Source: Phycisphaerales bacterium
GTDB lineage: Bacteria > Planctomycetota > Phycisphaerae > UBA1845 > UTPLA1
Assembly: GCA_022360095.1 (NCBI GenBank)
Contig: JAKSDK010000425.1
Location: 49,080 to 113,079, forward strand
Reading direction: 5' to 3'
Length of the DNA: 64,000 nucleotides
Made by a program: the position numbers and the translations under genes. Below the pieces are notes generated by a model. The model did no database searches, was not told the origin of the DNA, and saw only the letters and a program-made list of their open reading frames with translations. Below are positions 26,230 through 36,351 of this stretch, one piece after another (position 1 is the first letter of the stretch; each line of letters begins with the position of its first letter).

Positions 26230-28883
26230 CACCGACACGTTTCGAAAAAGTCTACAAGACTTTTCAAGAAGCACTTGAACATGATGTCACCGAACGGAAT
26301 GCATTTCTAGACAAAGCGTGCGGCGACGACACCGCGCTCCGCAATGAAGTGGAGAAGCTTCTCAGGGACGACGAGGAGGCGACGAAGGAAAAATTCCTCG
26401 TGCTGCGCGCAGACGACAAACAAATCGTGTCGGTCGACGTCAAGGACCCGATGATCGGTGAGAGAATCGGGCCCTACGAAATCCGAAAACTGATCGACCA
26501 AGGGGGAATGGGCAGCGTCTACATGGCTGTCCGGACGGACGATTTCAAACAACAAGTCGCGATCAAGCTGATCAAACAAGGCAAAGACACGAATGAAATC
26601 CTTCGTCGTTTCCAAAACGAGCGACAAATCCTGGCAGGGCTCAAACACCCCAACATCGCCCAATTGCTGGACGGCGGCAACACAGAAGACGGACTCCCGT
26701 TCTTCGTGATGGAATACATCGAAGGCGAGCGAATCAACACGTACTGTGACAAGAACAAGCTTGGCACGCTGGAACGGTTAAAGCTCTTCAGATCGGTCTG
26801 CGACGCAGTCCATTTCGCTCATCAAAATACGGTCATTCACCGAGATCTGAAGCCCGGCAATATCCTGGTGACGGCAGACGGACGACCCAAACTGGTCGAC
26901 TTCGGAATCGCCAAGCTGATAAACCGTGAGATCGGCTTTCAGGCAATGAACTACACCCAGACCGAATACCGGCTTATGACACCGGCATACGCGAGCCCGG
27001 AGCAGGTCCGCGGAGACAACATCACGACAGCGAGCGACATCTATTCTCTGGGCGTCGTACTTTATGAATTGCTCACTGGGCACGCGCCGTACCAACTCAG
27101 CAGTCGGCTCAAACAGGAAATTGAGCGCATTGTCTGCGAAGAAGATCCACCACTACCGAGCAACGTGATCAAAAGACACGCGGAGATCAGCGGTCCCGAC
27201 GGCACCACGACAACGATCACACCGGAATCCGTCAGCAAAACGCGCGACGGCCAGCTCACCAAGCTCCGCCGAAAGCTGGCCGGCGATATCGACAAGATCA
27301 CGCTGATGGCATTGCGCAAGGAGCCCAACCGAAGATATACCTCTGTAGAACAACTCTCCTCGGACATCCAACGTCATCTAGACGGGCTTCCGGTCATCGC
27401 ACAGAAAAGCACCGTTCGATATCGGGCCGGCAAATTCGTCCGGCGAAATCGAGGCCTCGCGATCAGTAGCGCAGTGGTGTTTGCAGTCACGATCATCGGA
27501 GCTGTTGTAAGTGGCATGTCGTTGGCCCGGGCGGCGGAAGAAAAAAAGAAAACCGATCGGTTCCTAGCTCGACAACTCCTGCCCGATGTCATGGTGCAGG
27601 CATACCGTGACGTGAATGAGGCACAGGCAAACATCGAAAAGGCGCTCGACCTCGATCCGGACTACGTCAAAGCAAGAATCTACCAAGCGTATTTTCTGAA
27701 ACGCCAATCACAACTTGAAGATGCGATCAGAGTTGCAAAAGCAATTGTCCTGGATTATCCAGAACGCGGCGAGCCTCACGTACTTCTCGGCGAGCTACTG
27801 TCCAATCGTGACCCCGTTGCCGCCGACACTCATCGAAACAAGGGAAAGGAGCTACTGAGGCCTTCGGAACACAATTTCTATTCTGCCTTTGCCATCACAC
27901 CGGCCAATTTCAACGACTATGAAGAAGTCGTCGAGTTACTGACGAATAGCCTGGAAAAATACCCCTGGGATTTCGACGTCCTCTGGCAACGAGCGGTTTA
28001 CCTGCACAAGCTAGGGCGCTCGGAACATCGTCGGCGAAACAGGAGCGGGAGCAGGAAAAAGTTCGAGCAAATGCTGGCTGACGCGAGCATACTCGTAAAA
28101 ATTCACGGCGAGTTCAGCCAAACATGGGAATTGAAGGGGGCGGCTCATAAAGAATTAGGGCACCTCCAAAAGGCCATCGAGTGTTTTGAGAATGCGAAAA
28201 GCCTCGATCCGGACTACTACGTCACTTACTACAATAGCGCAAATACGTATTACGACCTTCAAGACTTCAATAATGCTCGGTCAGACTATAAGAAAGCAAT
28301 TCGTCTCAGTCCTCGCTACTACGAGCCGCTGGTTGACGCATATCATCAATTGGGAAAGACTCACCTGCTCTTGGGAGAATACAAAGAAGCCCTCGACGCC
28401 TTTGAAAAAGAAATCAAACTGGATCCGTATCCGGGTGCGACTTATGTGACCGGAATTGCATCCTGGTTCATGGGTGATGAGGCCCGCGCATTGCAGGATT
28501 TCGACAAGGCCATAAAAAGCGATCCGGAAAATTATGCCCTAGTCAATTTATGGACCTGGATCATCAAAAAGCAGGCTGGAGACGACGACGGAGCCTCTGC
28601 AATACTCGAAGCCGCGCTGGAAGGCACCAAGAAGAAATATTATCGAATGATTATTTCGCTCTTTCAAAATCCATCCTCCGAAAAAGAGTTGCTCGACTTG
28701 ATAGGAACTAAGGGACGAGCGACTCAATGTGAAACACTGTTTTATGTCGGGCTTCGGGCGCTCGGCGAGGGCGACGTCGACGTTGCTCGATTACGGTTCA
28801 AAGAATGCCTTGACACGAAACAAGCACGAGTCCTCGAATACATCCTCGCCAACTGGCATCTTGAAAAGATCAACAGTAGATAA
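26226..28883 (+). CDS. Membrane Ser/Thr protein kinase with TPR repeats, second copy
   Basis: The 885-residue protein has a kinase domain at about 78-395: glycine loop DQGGMGSV, IKLIKQ lysine, HRDLKPGN, LVDFGIA and YASPEQ. One membrane helix lies near 412-435 (LAISSAVVFAVTIIGAVVSG). TPR repeats follow from about 465 to 880, including classical units such as LQKAIECFENAKSLDPDYY and YKEALDAFEKEIKLDPYPG. It is coupled to the sigma factor just upstream. An insertion in the C-lobe (residues about 300-345, Thr/Asp-rich) is longer than usual. It is separated by 4 nt from the stop of the convergent subtilase gene. Confidence 0.94.
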   Translation: MTPTRFEKVYKTFQEALEHDVTERNAFLDKACGDDTALRNEVEKLLRDDEEATKEKFLVLRADDKQIVSVDVKDPMIGERIGPYEIRKLIDQGGMGSVYMAVRTDDFKQQVAIKLIKQGKDTNEILRRFQNERQILAGLKHPNIAQLLDGGNTEDGLPFFVMEYIEGERINTYCDKNKLGTLERLKLFRSVCDAVHFAHQNTVIHRDLKPGNILVTADGRPKLVDFGIAKLINREIGFQAMNYTQTEYRLMTPAYASPEQVRGDNITTASDIYSLGVVLYELLTGHAPYQLSSRLKQEIERIVCEEDPPLPSNVIKRHAEISGPDGTTTTITPESVSKTRDGQLTKLRRKLAGDIDKITLMALRKEPNRRYTSVEQLSSDIQRHLDGLPVIAQKSTVRYRAGKFVRRNRGLAISSAVVFAVTIIGAVVSGMSLARAAEEKKKTDRFLARQLLPDVMVQAYRDVNEAQANIEKALDLDPDYVKARIYQAYFLKRQSQLEDAIRVAKAIVLDYPERGEPHVLLGELLSNRDPVAADTHRNKGKELLRPSEHNFYSAFAITPANFNDYEEVVELLTNSLEKYPWDFDVLWQRAVYLHKLGRSEHRRRNRSGSRKKFEQMLADASILVKIHGEFSQTWELKGAAHKELGHLQKAIECFENAKSLDPDYYVTYYNSANTYYDLQDFNNARSDYKKAIRLSPRYYEPLVDAYHQLGKTHLLLGEYKEALDAFEKEIKLDPYPGATYVTGIASWFMGDEARALQDFDKAIKSDPENYALVNLWTWIIKKQAGDDDGASAILEAALEGTKKKYYRMIISLFQNPSSEKELLDLIGTKGRATQCETLFYVGLRALGEGDVDVARLRFKECLDTKQARVLEYILANWHLEKINSR

Positions 28884-28887
28884 TCGC

Positions 28888-30789
28888 TTAGCGTTTTGGC
28901 GGAGCCGCGCCCAAACTTGTGACCCGTATGATTTTTTGCTGTAGCACCTCCAGTGACGGGCAAATTTCCAATTTCCCGGTCACAATCACCGGACGACCGT
29001 TTAGCCGTCGCGCCAGCTTAATGAAATGTTCATTTCCACCAAAATCCAACTCAAGCGTACCGGCATCGGTTCTCAGCGTTGCGCGTTTAGCGTATCGCAG
29101 AAGCCCTCGACGTTTGGTATGATCCGGATCTAGAAATGACAGGTTTAAGATGCCATTCGATTGACATTTGCCTTTGAGCTGATTCGCCTTGCAGGCATTA
29201 TCCAAAAGGTAGCTACCCGCTTCCATCGCCGGTGATCCGCAGTAGGGCGGCCTTGAATTTCGCATGACAAGTGTGGCCGCTCCCGAAACGTGAGCCGCGG
29301 CCATGGAAGTGCCACTTGCAGTGCTGTAGGCGGTGCGTCGTTTGTCTTCACCGGGAAGTTTGTGCGACAAATCAGTACTTAGGATACCTCGCCCCGGCGC
29401 GCCGATGTCGACCGAATCCTCACCATAATTGCTCATCCGTGATAGTCGGCTGAGATCCGTCCGTCGGGTAGGACCGTCGATCGATAGTACGGAGATTATG
29501 TTCTTCAGCTTGAAGCAGGCGGGAAAAATCGGATACATGTCATTGTCGCCGTGTCCGTTTCCAGCTGCGGCAACAACGAGGACACCTTTGTCCATTGCAA
29601 ACTCAATCGCGCGTCTGATATCCTGATCGTCTGCGCATCGCCCGCCCCAACTGCAGTTGATCACATCCGCTTTGTTACAGACGGCATATTCAATGGCTTT
29701 CGCGATTCGCTTTGGTTCCGTGACATCACCTTTGTAATCACAAATCTTGAGGGCCATGATTTTGATTTTCTGTCGGGCCATTCCGGTGTTCGTATGACTA
29801 CCCGCCACGGACAAAATAACTCCGGCGCATAGGGTCCCGTGGCCATGTTCGTCCATGGGATCATTGTCGCAATCATAGAAATCGAAGCCATATACATCGT
29901 CAACATATCCGTTTCCGTCATCATCTTCATTGTTGTTTTCAGTTTCGTACACGTTCATCCACATGGCGTCCTGCATCGTCGGAAAATGATAATCGACCCC
30001 CGTATCGATCACAGCAACGATGATATCACGCCCCGTGTCTTGTATTTGGGTCCAGGCGGCTGAAGCATTGATGCATTTTAGATTCCAAAGATACTCATCT
30101 TTGCTGGAAAATATCTCTGATTGGCTCAATATATATTCATTGTTTATGCTCTTATACTTGGTTACTCCATCGAGAGTTTTGAGCAGTTTGACCAAATCTG
30201 TCGGCTTAACGCTGACGATTCCAATGGCAAAGGTTGGATCAAGCAGAATGGGAGTTCCGGGCAGATTAAGCTGTTCGATGACCGACTTTCCGATCGGCTG
30301 TCCGGCGGTCGGCAGTATGCCGTCATCAAATGTAGCGTAGACCTCAATGCGATCGAGTTTTTGGAATTCTCCAATCTTGTTCGTGAATTCAATCACAACG
30401 TTGTCAAGCAAACCTTTGTTCGAAAGGAATTCATACACCCTTTTGGCGTCTTCCTCCGATTTATATGCCACGATAGCGCAGCAGTCTTTGGTTCGGCCGA
30501 CTAATTTCACACCCGAAGTTTCGCCGAGTTCGCGAGCTGATTGTAATACGATCCATAGCTCAGGAGATATCGTTGTTCCACTGACGATACTGGATGCAGG
30601 GGGCACTGGAACTGGCGGTGGCGGCGGCGGTGGAACCTCGCAGGAAATCTTCTCGTCTGATATCCAAAAGTCGTTCTCCCGATCAAACCCAACCTTAACG
30701 CGATAATGGGCGGCCGCCTGTTGTGACCAACCGGCTATCAAGATAATCAGCGCCCACCCCATTAATCGAACTTGATTCCCGAAAGGCAT
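28888..30789 (-). CDS. Secreted subtilisin-like serine protease (S8)
   Basis: The 633-residue protein starts at ATG 30789, 7 nt after GGAG. It has a signal peptide (to about residue 27), a Pro-rich linker (PPPPPPPVPVPP, 53-64) and an inhibitor_I9-like propeptide (about 75-225). The catalytic domain follows with Asp262 (VIDTGVDY), His317 (DEHGHGTLCAG), oxyanion Asn411 (AAAGNGHG) and Ser494 (SGTSMAAAH). A calcium-type loop NNNEDDDGNGYVDD follows the first catalytic residue. The C-terminal 100 residues are a small beta domain. All catalytic residues are present, so activity is likely. It precedes no obvious substrate gene; the next gene upstream on the strand encodes a barrel protein. Confidence 0.93.
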   Translation of the reverse strand: MPFGNQVRLMGWALIILIAGWSQQAAAHYRVKVGFDRENDFWISDEKISCEVPPPPPPPVPVPPASSIVSGTTISPELWIVLQSARELGETSGVKLVGRTKDCCAIVAYKSEEDAKRVYEFLSNKGLLDNVVIEFTNKIGEFQKLDRIEVYATFDDGILPTAGQPIGKSVIEQLNLPGTPILLDPTFAIGIVSVKPTDLVKLLKTLDGVTKYKSINNEYILSQSEIFSSKDEYLWNLKCINASAAWTQIQDTGRDIIVAVIDTGVDYHFPTMQDAMWMNVYETENNNEDDDGNGYVDDVYGFDFYDCDNDPMDEHGHGTLCAGVILSVAGSHTNTGMARQKIKIMALKICDYKGDVTEPKRIAKAIEYAVCNKADVINCSWGGRCADDQDIRRAIEFAMDKGVLVVAAAGNGHGDNDMYPIFPACFKLKNIISVLSIDGPTRRTDLSRLSRMSNYGEDSVDIGAPGRGILSTDLSHKLPGEDKRRTAYSTASGTSMAAAHVSGAATLVMRNSRPPYCGSPAMEAGSYLLDNACKANQLKGKCQSNGILNLSFLDPDHTKRRGLLRYAKRATLRTDAGTLELDFGGNEHFIKLARRLNGRPVIVTGKLEICPSLEVLQQKIIRVTSLGAAPPKR

Positions 30790-30826
30790 TTCTCACTCCA
30801 TACGAAGCCGTGCGCTTGTTATGTGC

Positions 30827-32287
30827 TCATGGCAGCGTCGTGGCCCCGGCCGGGGGCATCATCATTATTTCGATTGGCATATTTCCCTGGGACATTCCTA
30901 ACGTCGTAGTGACCTGAGTTGTCGTATCGACTTGCAAGAACCCCTCCGGATCTGCAGTCACGCCACGACTTGGGACTAGGATGTCGATATCGATGCGCGA
31001 ATACCGCGTTTGAACCTGGCTAAGCTCGACCTGGATACCATAAACGGCCCGGTCATAGTCAAAAACATCCGTACCGAAGCGGCTGGAGACGCTCGAATCC
31101 TGAAAAGTAAGCTGAGTGCCGGCGCGGATTTTCATTTCGATCAGCTCGGGGCCTGACGTCTTATAGTAGAACGCGCGCGTCAGCCCGAAATTATAGCGAT
31201 GAGAAAAATCGGAACGGCTGTCTCGTCGGATATCGAAAATGCTCGAGTCCGGAAAATTCCCCCAGGCAAACTCGCCTTCCACGTCGAACGTCAGCTTATA
31301 AGGCAACGGGATATGAACACCCCACATAATGGCGTTTCCGTTCAGGTCAAATTCTCCGCCGTCCGTTCGATGTTTTCGATATTCATACCCCAGGTTGAAA
31401 CGAAGCCATTGATGACTGTAGTAATAATCTTGATCTTCGATTCCCTTGCGTATTTTTTCCTCGTCTTCCGTCGTTGGTATCAGGCCCTCGTAGTACGCCG
31501 GCCACAGGTGCTGAGCCTTGATAATGTAAATCGAATGCTGAAAACCGATGGCTTGATACGTACCATCACGATCAAGACGAGGATCGCTGATTTCATCACG
31601 ATAATTTCGTTGGTCAAAGCTGTAATAGACCGTCGTGCGATCCATCTCGTTCTTCCAGCGGATGTTATCCGGATCGCGCCTCCAGAGCACCGTCAACGCG
31701 GGCGTAATACGATTGCTGAAGAAGAATGTGTCTCGATTGAGAGTGCTCGTTTCGTGCTCGTATTGGACGCCGAGAAAAACGCCGCCACGGTCATAGCCCG
31801 GGAAATAGGGAACATCGATTTCAGTCTCAAAATTGGCGAAGGCGCGACCCATGTAGCGACCGCGATCGAATTCGGAAATGTTGGCATGCCAATTTTGGGA
31901 CGCGGTTCCTCCTACGCCCAGGGTCAGTGTTCGTCCAAGTCGGTATTTGCGGTCGAGAGGAATGACATGACTGAAGTTCGCGTCTGCCTCCAGCCCGAAA
32001 CGATAGTCCCCTTTTCCGCTAAGGCCATTGGGTGTCCGCATGGACTTTCCCAGGAAAAGGGCGTTCGAGTCATACGAATTGCCCATCGAAAAACGCCACT
32101 CAAGTCCCGGCTGGATCTTGCGGAACAAGCGCCGAAGCGTCTTCGTCCTTTCCTCAGCTTCTTCCTGATGATCATCCAGGCATAATGAGGACGCAATCAC
32201 AGGCGGGTCGTCTGCCAGCACGACCGAACTGATTCCGACTGAGCAAAGAACGGATAGGGTCAACAGCAGATCGCGTTTCGAGATCAT
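30827..32287 (-). CDS. Probable outer-membrane beta-barrel protein
   Basis: I recognise no named family. The start is tentative: ATG 32287 directly precedes a signal peptide (MISKRDLLLTLSVLCSVGIS), while 32329 is also open. The mature protein has many alternating amphipathic strands rich in Tyr/Arg/Asp (e.g. YDRGGVFLGVQYEHET, WLRFNLGYEYRKH), as in outer-membrane barrels read with a long periodic pattern. The C-terminus departs from this and ends GNMPIEIMMMPPAGATTLP. The same PIE(I/L)MMMP word occurs in the TPR lipoprotein at 33107-33988. It lies 37 nt upstream of the subtilase and may share its transcript. Confidence 0.7.
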   Translation of the reverse strand: MISKRDLLLTLSVLCSVGISSVVLADDPPVIASSLCLDDHQEEAEERTKTLRRLFRKIQPGLEWRFSMGNSYDSNALFLGKSMRTPNGLSGKGDYRFGLEADANFSHVIPLDRKYRLGRTLTLGVGGTASQNWHANISEFDRGRYMGRAFANFETEIDVPYFPGYDRGGVFLGVQYEHETSTLNRDTFFFSNRITPALTVLWRRDPDNIRWKNEMDRTTVYYSFDQRNYRDEISDPRLDRDGTYQAIGFQHSIYIIKAQHLWPAYYEGLIPTTEDEEKIRKGIEDQDYYYSHQWLRFNLGYEYRKHRTDGGEFDLNGNAIMWGVHIPLPYKLTFDVEGEFAWGNFPDSSIFDIRRDSRSDFSHRYNFGLTRAFYYKTSGPELIEMKIRAGTQLTFQDSSVSSRFGTDVFDYDRAVYGIQVELSQVQTRYSRIDIDILVPSRGVTADPEGFLQVDTTTQVTTTLGMSQGNMPIEIMMMPPAGATTLP

Positions 32288-32650
32288 CACGCGTTTTCTT
32301 AATGAAAAGAACATATGAAACGCCGGCACGAATCAGCGGTCGGCATTGATTAGAATGCTTGTTCGCTTGTGCACGACATATTGCCGAACGACGCCTATTC
32401 ATCGGCAGATCGAGAAATGCTCTAAAAGACGACAAGCTATATTTTTCAGTCTTATACGTGAGCGAGATGACATGATTATCAATAGAGAAAATCATGTTTG
32501 CACCGCCATTTCGAGTCTTGGCTTACGTCTAAATGCTTTTGGAAGGAAGGCGACGGTCTACTTGCACTTCAATACAAGCAACAGTAAGGGAAAACCCCTA
32601 TCCACCTAAGTGCTTCGGTGTGAGTGATCTGGTCGCCATGAAATGAAACT
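32288..32650. other. Intergenic region upstream of the barrel gene
   Basis: No supportable gene. Short open frames here are shadows without ribosome sites. The region should contain the promoter for the leftward barrel/subtilase pair. Confidence 0.35.
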
Positions 32651-32791
32651 CTAGCCGACGATTCCCAAGCGTTCTCTAATAAATGAAAATGGGATATTAA
32701 TAATGCTGGTGAAGATGAAGGAAACAACACTGGAGAAAATGATAGGCAGCGATGTTGTGATAAGTTCCTCGATGTGCATAAGCAATTCCAT
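32651..32791 (-). CDS. 46-residue single-pass membrane protein
   Basis: ATG 32791 is preceded by AAGGAG with a 6-nt spacer, one of the best ribosome sites nearby. The product MELLMHIEELITTSLP... has one hydrophobic helix (about residues 14-38) and ends FIRERLGIVG. The frame continues upstream to a TTG at 32917, but that extension lacks a ribosome site. A helix with a short charged amphipathic start resembles small stress or holin-like peptides, but no family can be named. Confidence 0.5.
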   Translation of the reverse strand: MELLMHIEELITTSLPIIFSSVVSFIFTSIINIPFSFIRERLGIVG

Positions 32792-33106
32792 GATATTCTC
32801 CTTTTCGCACAGATCCTGATCTTTTTGCATATCGGCGAGAATTTTTTTGAATTTGAACAGTTTCCAGAGCAGGAATCTGACTTCGCATACGGAGTCATAC
32901 GGAATATCTGTCGCCAAAAAGTCCGTTAGAAATGGAGTCGAGGCCCAATCCGGCTCGTTCGCGGCATGAACCGACCGACGGAGAATAGGCCACCTGTTCG
33001 TGTATCGCGGCTGATGAAAGTCGAGATCAGTGAATCGAGTTCGCCATCCGTATCTGCTTGCGACGGTGTCAGGCCGCGTTCGATGTTCAGATCGGCTCAG
33101 CTTTGT
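32792..33106. other. Gene-poor spacer downstream of the TPR lipoprotein
   Basis: The frame of the small membrane protein stays open back to 32917 but without start signals. Nothing else is seen: no terminator hairpin, repeat or RNA. Confidence 0.3.
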
Positions 33107-33988
33107 CTACTTCGTGCCGATCGGTTCCTCGACGAGGGTCATCGTCGAGTGGGCCGTCCACGAAAGTGATTCAACATCATCCTGATTCATTTCGGCCCGA
33201 TCCGAGGGTGCTTCTTCCGGCGAAGCATTCATGAGCACCGGCATCATCATCAGTTCGATGGGTTCTTCGATAATGTCAACGGCCGATGCCAGCAGGCTGG
33301 TTTCCAGGACTGGAGGTGAGGACTTTTCTCTCTCCCGGCTGGCGAGCAGGGCCACGCGAGGCAGGTCCGTCTTGGCCGGGCCGAAGTCCGGATTGCTGGC
33401 CAACGCATTTTGCAAGGCCCACTCAGCATGAACGTAGTCATCCATATCCATGCAGATAACAGCCACGTTGTAATATGCAACGTCTTCCGAGACGACGTGG
33501 GCGAATTCCGCTGCGCTCTGACTCATGCGATCCGTTCGAGCCAGGACAATCGCGAGGTTCATCCGGGCCTGATCAAAATGAGGGGACAATCCAAGCGCCG
33601 CCTGAAACTGTTGCTCAGCACCGACAAAGTCGTTCATCAGAAGGCAGCAGAAACCGAAATTGTTACGCAGCACGGCCGATTCAGGGTTTTCATCGATGCC
33701 CTGCTTCAGGATCTTCTGGGCCTCGTCCACACGGTCCAACCTCTGATAGAGGACGCTGAGCTGAGCGTAAGCCTCCACGAGCTTGGGATCGGCATCCACC
33801 GCTTTTCCGTATTGCTGAATGGCTCCCAACAGATCGTTTTGACGCTCGAGCACTCGACCGGAATAGTAATGCGTCATCGGAGAAATGCGCGGCTCCTCGG
33901 AAAATATGGTGTCCGAGTGCTGAGAGCAACCGATCGCGAGCGTTCCGACGACCGTCACGATGCAAATGCAGGACTTCGATCTTCGCAT
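33107..33988 (-). CDS. TPR-repeat lipoprotein
   Basis: The 293-residue protein starts at ATG 33988 with GGAGGG upstream. The signal IVTVVGTLAIGC gives a lipobox. Residues 35-190 hold four to five TPR units (HYYSGRVLERQNDLLGAIQQYGKAVDADP is not shown in full here; later units include AEQQFQAALGLSP and AEWALQNALASNP). The last 100 residues are unstructured and carry EEPIELMMMPVLMN, echoing the tail of the barrel protein at 30827-32287. The arrangement of a TPR lipoprotein next to a small lipoprotein recalls TadD/CpaD of Tad pilus loci, but no Tad core genes are present. It follows the 33994-34524 gene by 5 nt, so they form an operon. Confidence 0.82.
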   Translation of the reverse strand: MRRSKSCICIVTVVGTLAIGCSQHSDTIFSEEPRISPMTHYYSGRVLERQNDLLGAIQQYGKAVDADPKLVEAYAQLSVLYQRLDRVDEAQKILKQGIDENPESAVLRNNFGFCCLLMNDFVGAEQQFQAALGLSPHFDQARMNLAIVLARTDRMSQSAAEFAHVVSEDVAYYNVAVICMDMDDYVHAEWALQNALASNPDFGPAKTDLPRVALLASREREKSSPPVLETSLLASAVDIIEEPIELMMMPVLMNASPEEAPSDRAEMNQDDVESLSWTAHSTMTLVEEPIGTK

Positions 33989-33993
33989 GGGTA

Positions 33994-34524
33994 TTACCCT
34001 CCCGAGCTGGAACCGCCGGCGCTGCCGAAGTTGTAGGCAGTGCCCCGCGCTTCGGGTTCTCTGGCCACTGCCTGCCCGCCGATGGCTTCCGTTGCGACCA
34101 TTCCACGTCCCCCGGGCATCCCTGATATGACGTCGATGTCATGGTCGCTTGGAAACGCCTTGGCGAGAAACGCCTTGGCCGTGTTCAGGCGCGCCTCGAT
34201 CAACGTCTTGTCGCGCACCCTGGTGTCGTAATTCAACGTTCCGCCGGTTGACGCGAGCAACTCCGCGTAGCGTTCCAAGCGGGCCTCACCGGCGCCCGAC
34301 AGGTAACATGAATGAGGCACAAAGTGAATGTCCGCAATTGACAAGTCGGCCAGCAGACCTTGGTCCTGGTGGTAGGCGAGGTATTCAGCGAGGATCGGTT
34401 TTTCCTTCGAATCGTCGAGCGAAGGCGTGTTGACCGTGCTCGTGCCCTCCGGCTCGATGCAACCGACGGGGATCAACGCGAACACACTTAAGACTCCAAG
34501 TAATCGAGCAAACCGCTGTGCCAT
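33994..34524 (-). CDS. Lipoprotein with an OmpA/CpaD-like segment
   Basis: The 176-residue protein starts at ATG 34524, 7 nt after GGAGAG. Lipobox: LIPVGC. Residues 65-125 (IHFVPHSCYLSGAGEARLER, then a break, NYDTRVRDKTLIEARLNTAKAFL) follow the strand-helix pattern of OmpA/CpaD-like domains. These have an Ala-Arg-Leu second helix that in OmpA contacts peptidoglycan. The end is Gly/Ser-rich. It is the first gene of a two-gene operon with the TPR lipoprotein. The assignment is weak, and a peptidoglycan- or pilus-associated role is only a guess. Confidence 0.65.
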   Translation of the reverse strand: MAQRFARLLGVLSVFALIPVGCIEPEGTSTVNTPSLDDSKEKPILAEYLAYHQDQGLLADLSIADIHFVPHSCYLSGAGEARLERYAELLASTGGTLNYDTRVRDKTLIEARLNTAKAFLAKAFPSDHDIDVISGMPGGRGMVATEAIGGQAVAREPEARGTAYNFGSAGGSSSGG

Positions 34525-34845
34525 TTTTTTGGCTCTCCCGGCAAATCAGACTCAAATTGAGAGGCAATGAACTCGGGCTTACTTGCCAAGACATGGCGTG
34601 CATGCCGGCCTCGAAATAAAGCCCCAATAGGAACCGACGCCTTCGGCTTGTTCACATCAGGCAGTCTAGGGAAACATATAATACGTTTGCCGTCGGGGGC
34701 ACGAGCAAACCGGGGAATTGTGATTGAAATCCGGATTAGGGGACCTGCCGTTCACCTTGGCACTCCGTTGTGCCGCCGATGCCCGTGAATGCGACATTTC
34801 GCTCGTTTACTCAAGCCCATAGAATATGGGCGAGGAGTCTTGTGA
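34525..34845. other. Divergent promoter region before pncB
   Basis: No gene. A TATAAT box occurs at 34677-34682 on the plus strand, but no good -35 is found at 16-18 bp. The ribosome site of pncB (GAGGAG) lies at the right end. Confidence 0.35.
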
Positions 34846-36339
34846 ATGGCCACACCGCGTGATCTCTACCGACCTTCGCTTACCTTGCTGACCGACCTCT
34901 ATCAACTCACCATGGCCTATGGTTATTGGAAAGCCGGAATGCATGAAAGGGAATCGGTATTCAATCTCTTCTTTCGGCGCAATCCCTTTCAAGGCGGATT
35001 CAGCATCGCCTGTGGGCTGAGCTACCTGATCGGCTATTTGAAGGAATACCACTTTGATCAAAGCGACCTGGATTACCTGTCCGGATTACGCGGAAACGAC
35101 GGCAAACCGCTGTTCGAAGAGGCATTCTTGAGCTACCTCCAGGACATGAAGCTGCGATGCGACATCGACGCGATTCGAGAGGGGACCGTCGTATTTCCAC
35201 ACGAACCACTGGTTCGTGTCCAGGGACCGATCTTGCAGGCACAAATCCTGGAGACGGCTTTCTCGAACATCATTAACTTCCAAACGCTCATCGCCACGAA
35301 AGCGGCACGTGTCTGTATGGCCACGCGCGGTGAGCCTGTCCTCGAATTCGGCCTTCGTCGAGCCCAGGGCATCGACGGCGGGCTGGCGGCAAGTCGAGCG
35401 GCGTACATCGGCGGCTGCGCGGCGACCTCCAATGTCCTGGCGGGCAAGCTTTTCGACATTCCGGTGCGCGGCACGCATGCCCACAGCTGGGTCATGAGCT
35501 TTGACAGTGAAGAGGAGGCCTTCGAAACCTATGCGGAGGCCATGCCGAACAACTGCGTGTTTCTCGTCGACACCTACGACACACTGGAAGGTGTGCACCG
35601 CGCCGTGGAAATCGGTAAGGACTTGCGAGCACGCGGACATGAAATGGTCGGCATTCGGCTCGATTCGGGCGACCTGGCCTACCTCAGCATCGAGGCACGC
35701 ACGATTCTCGATGAAGCGGGCTTTGAAAACTCGACCATCGTTGCAAGCAACGACCTCGACGAGCGCATCATCGACAGCTTGAAAGATCAGGGGGCGACCA
35801 TTGCCGTGTGGGGTGTCGGCACGAAACTCGTGACGGGAAACGATCAACCCGCTTTAGGCGGAGTCTACAAATTGTCCGCGATCCGTGGACCAGACGAAAC
35901 CTGGAAATACAAGCTTAAGCTGTCGGAGCAGGCGATTAAGATCAACAACCCGGGTGTTCTTCAGGTGAGGCGATATTATGATCAAAGTCAATTCATCGCC
36001 GACGCCATCCATGACATCGGAAGCGATCTCAGCCAGGGCTGCACAATCGTGGACCCGATGGACCCGACTCGGCGCAAAGAGATCAAGGACGACATGCTCT
36101 ACGTCGATCTGCTGGAACCCATCTTTCGCGAGGGCACATGCGTCTATGACGAACCAAGCATCAACGATAAACGTCAACACGCCCTGGAACAGCTCGAAAA
36201 TCTACATGCAGGCATCAAACGGTTTACAAATCCACATGAATATCCCGTGGGACTGGAATCGAGTCTGCACGAGCTGAAAACCCGACTCATTCTAGAAGCA
36301 CGAAGCCGGACTGTCCGACATCGCAATCGCAAGAGCTGA
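34846..36339 (+). CDS. pncB: Nicotinate phosphoribosyltransferase
   Basis: PncB converts nicotinate plus PRPP to nicotinate mononucleotide, the committed step of the Preiss-Handler NAD salvage pathway. The 497-residue protein has the family signatures [15 protein letters not shown], the [16 protein letters not shown] loop, [20 protein letters not shown], the phosphorylated-His segment [12 protein letters not shown], and [20 protein letters not shown] precedes ATG 34846. pncA follows 12 nt downstream, so the two successive steps (nicotinamide to nicotinate to NaMN) are one operon. Confidence 0.96.
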   Translation: MATPRDLYRPSLTLLTDLYQLTMAYGYWKAGMHERESVFNLFFRRNPFQGGFSIACGLSYLIGYLKEYHFDQSDLDYLSGLRGNDGKPLFEEAFLSYLQDMKLRCDIDAIREGTVVFPHEPLVRVQGPILQAQILETAFSNIINFQTLIATKAARVCMATRGEPVLEFGLRRAQGIDGGLAASRAAYIGGCAATSNVLAGKLFDIPVRGTHAHSWVMSFDSEEEAFETYAEAMPNNCVFLVDTYDTLEGVHRAVEIGKDLRARGHEMVGIRLDSGDLAYLSIEARTILDEAGFENSTIVASNDLDERIIDSLKDQGATIAVWGVGTKLVTGNDQPALGGVYKLSAIRGPDETWKYKLKLSEQAIKINNPGVLQVRRYYDQSQFIADAIHDIGSDLSQGCTIVDPMDPTRRKEIKDDMLYVDLLEPIFREGTCVYDEPSINDKRQHALEQLENLHAGIKRFTNPHEYPVGLESSLHELKTRLILEARSRTVRHRNRKS

Positions 36340-36351
36340 AGCATCTGTCCT

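Noticed and set aside
32569..32898. Cys/Ser-rich open frame on the minus strand
   Set aside because: No start signals; it is a shadow of the small membrane protein frame.
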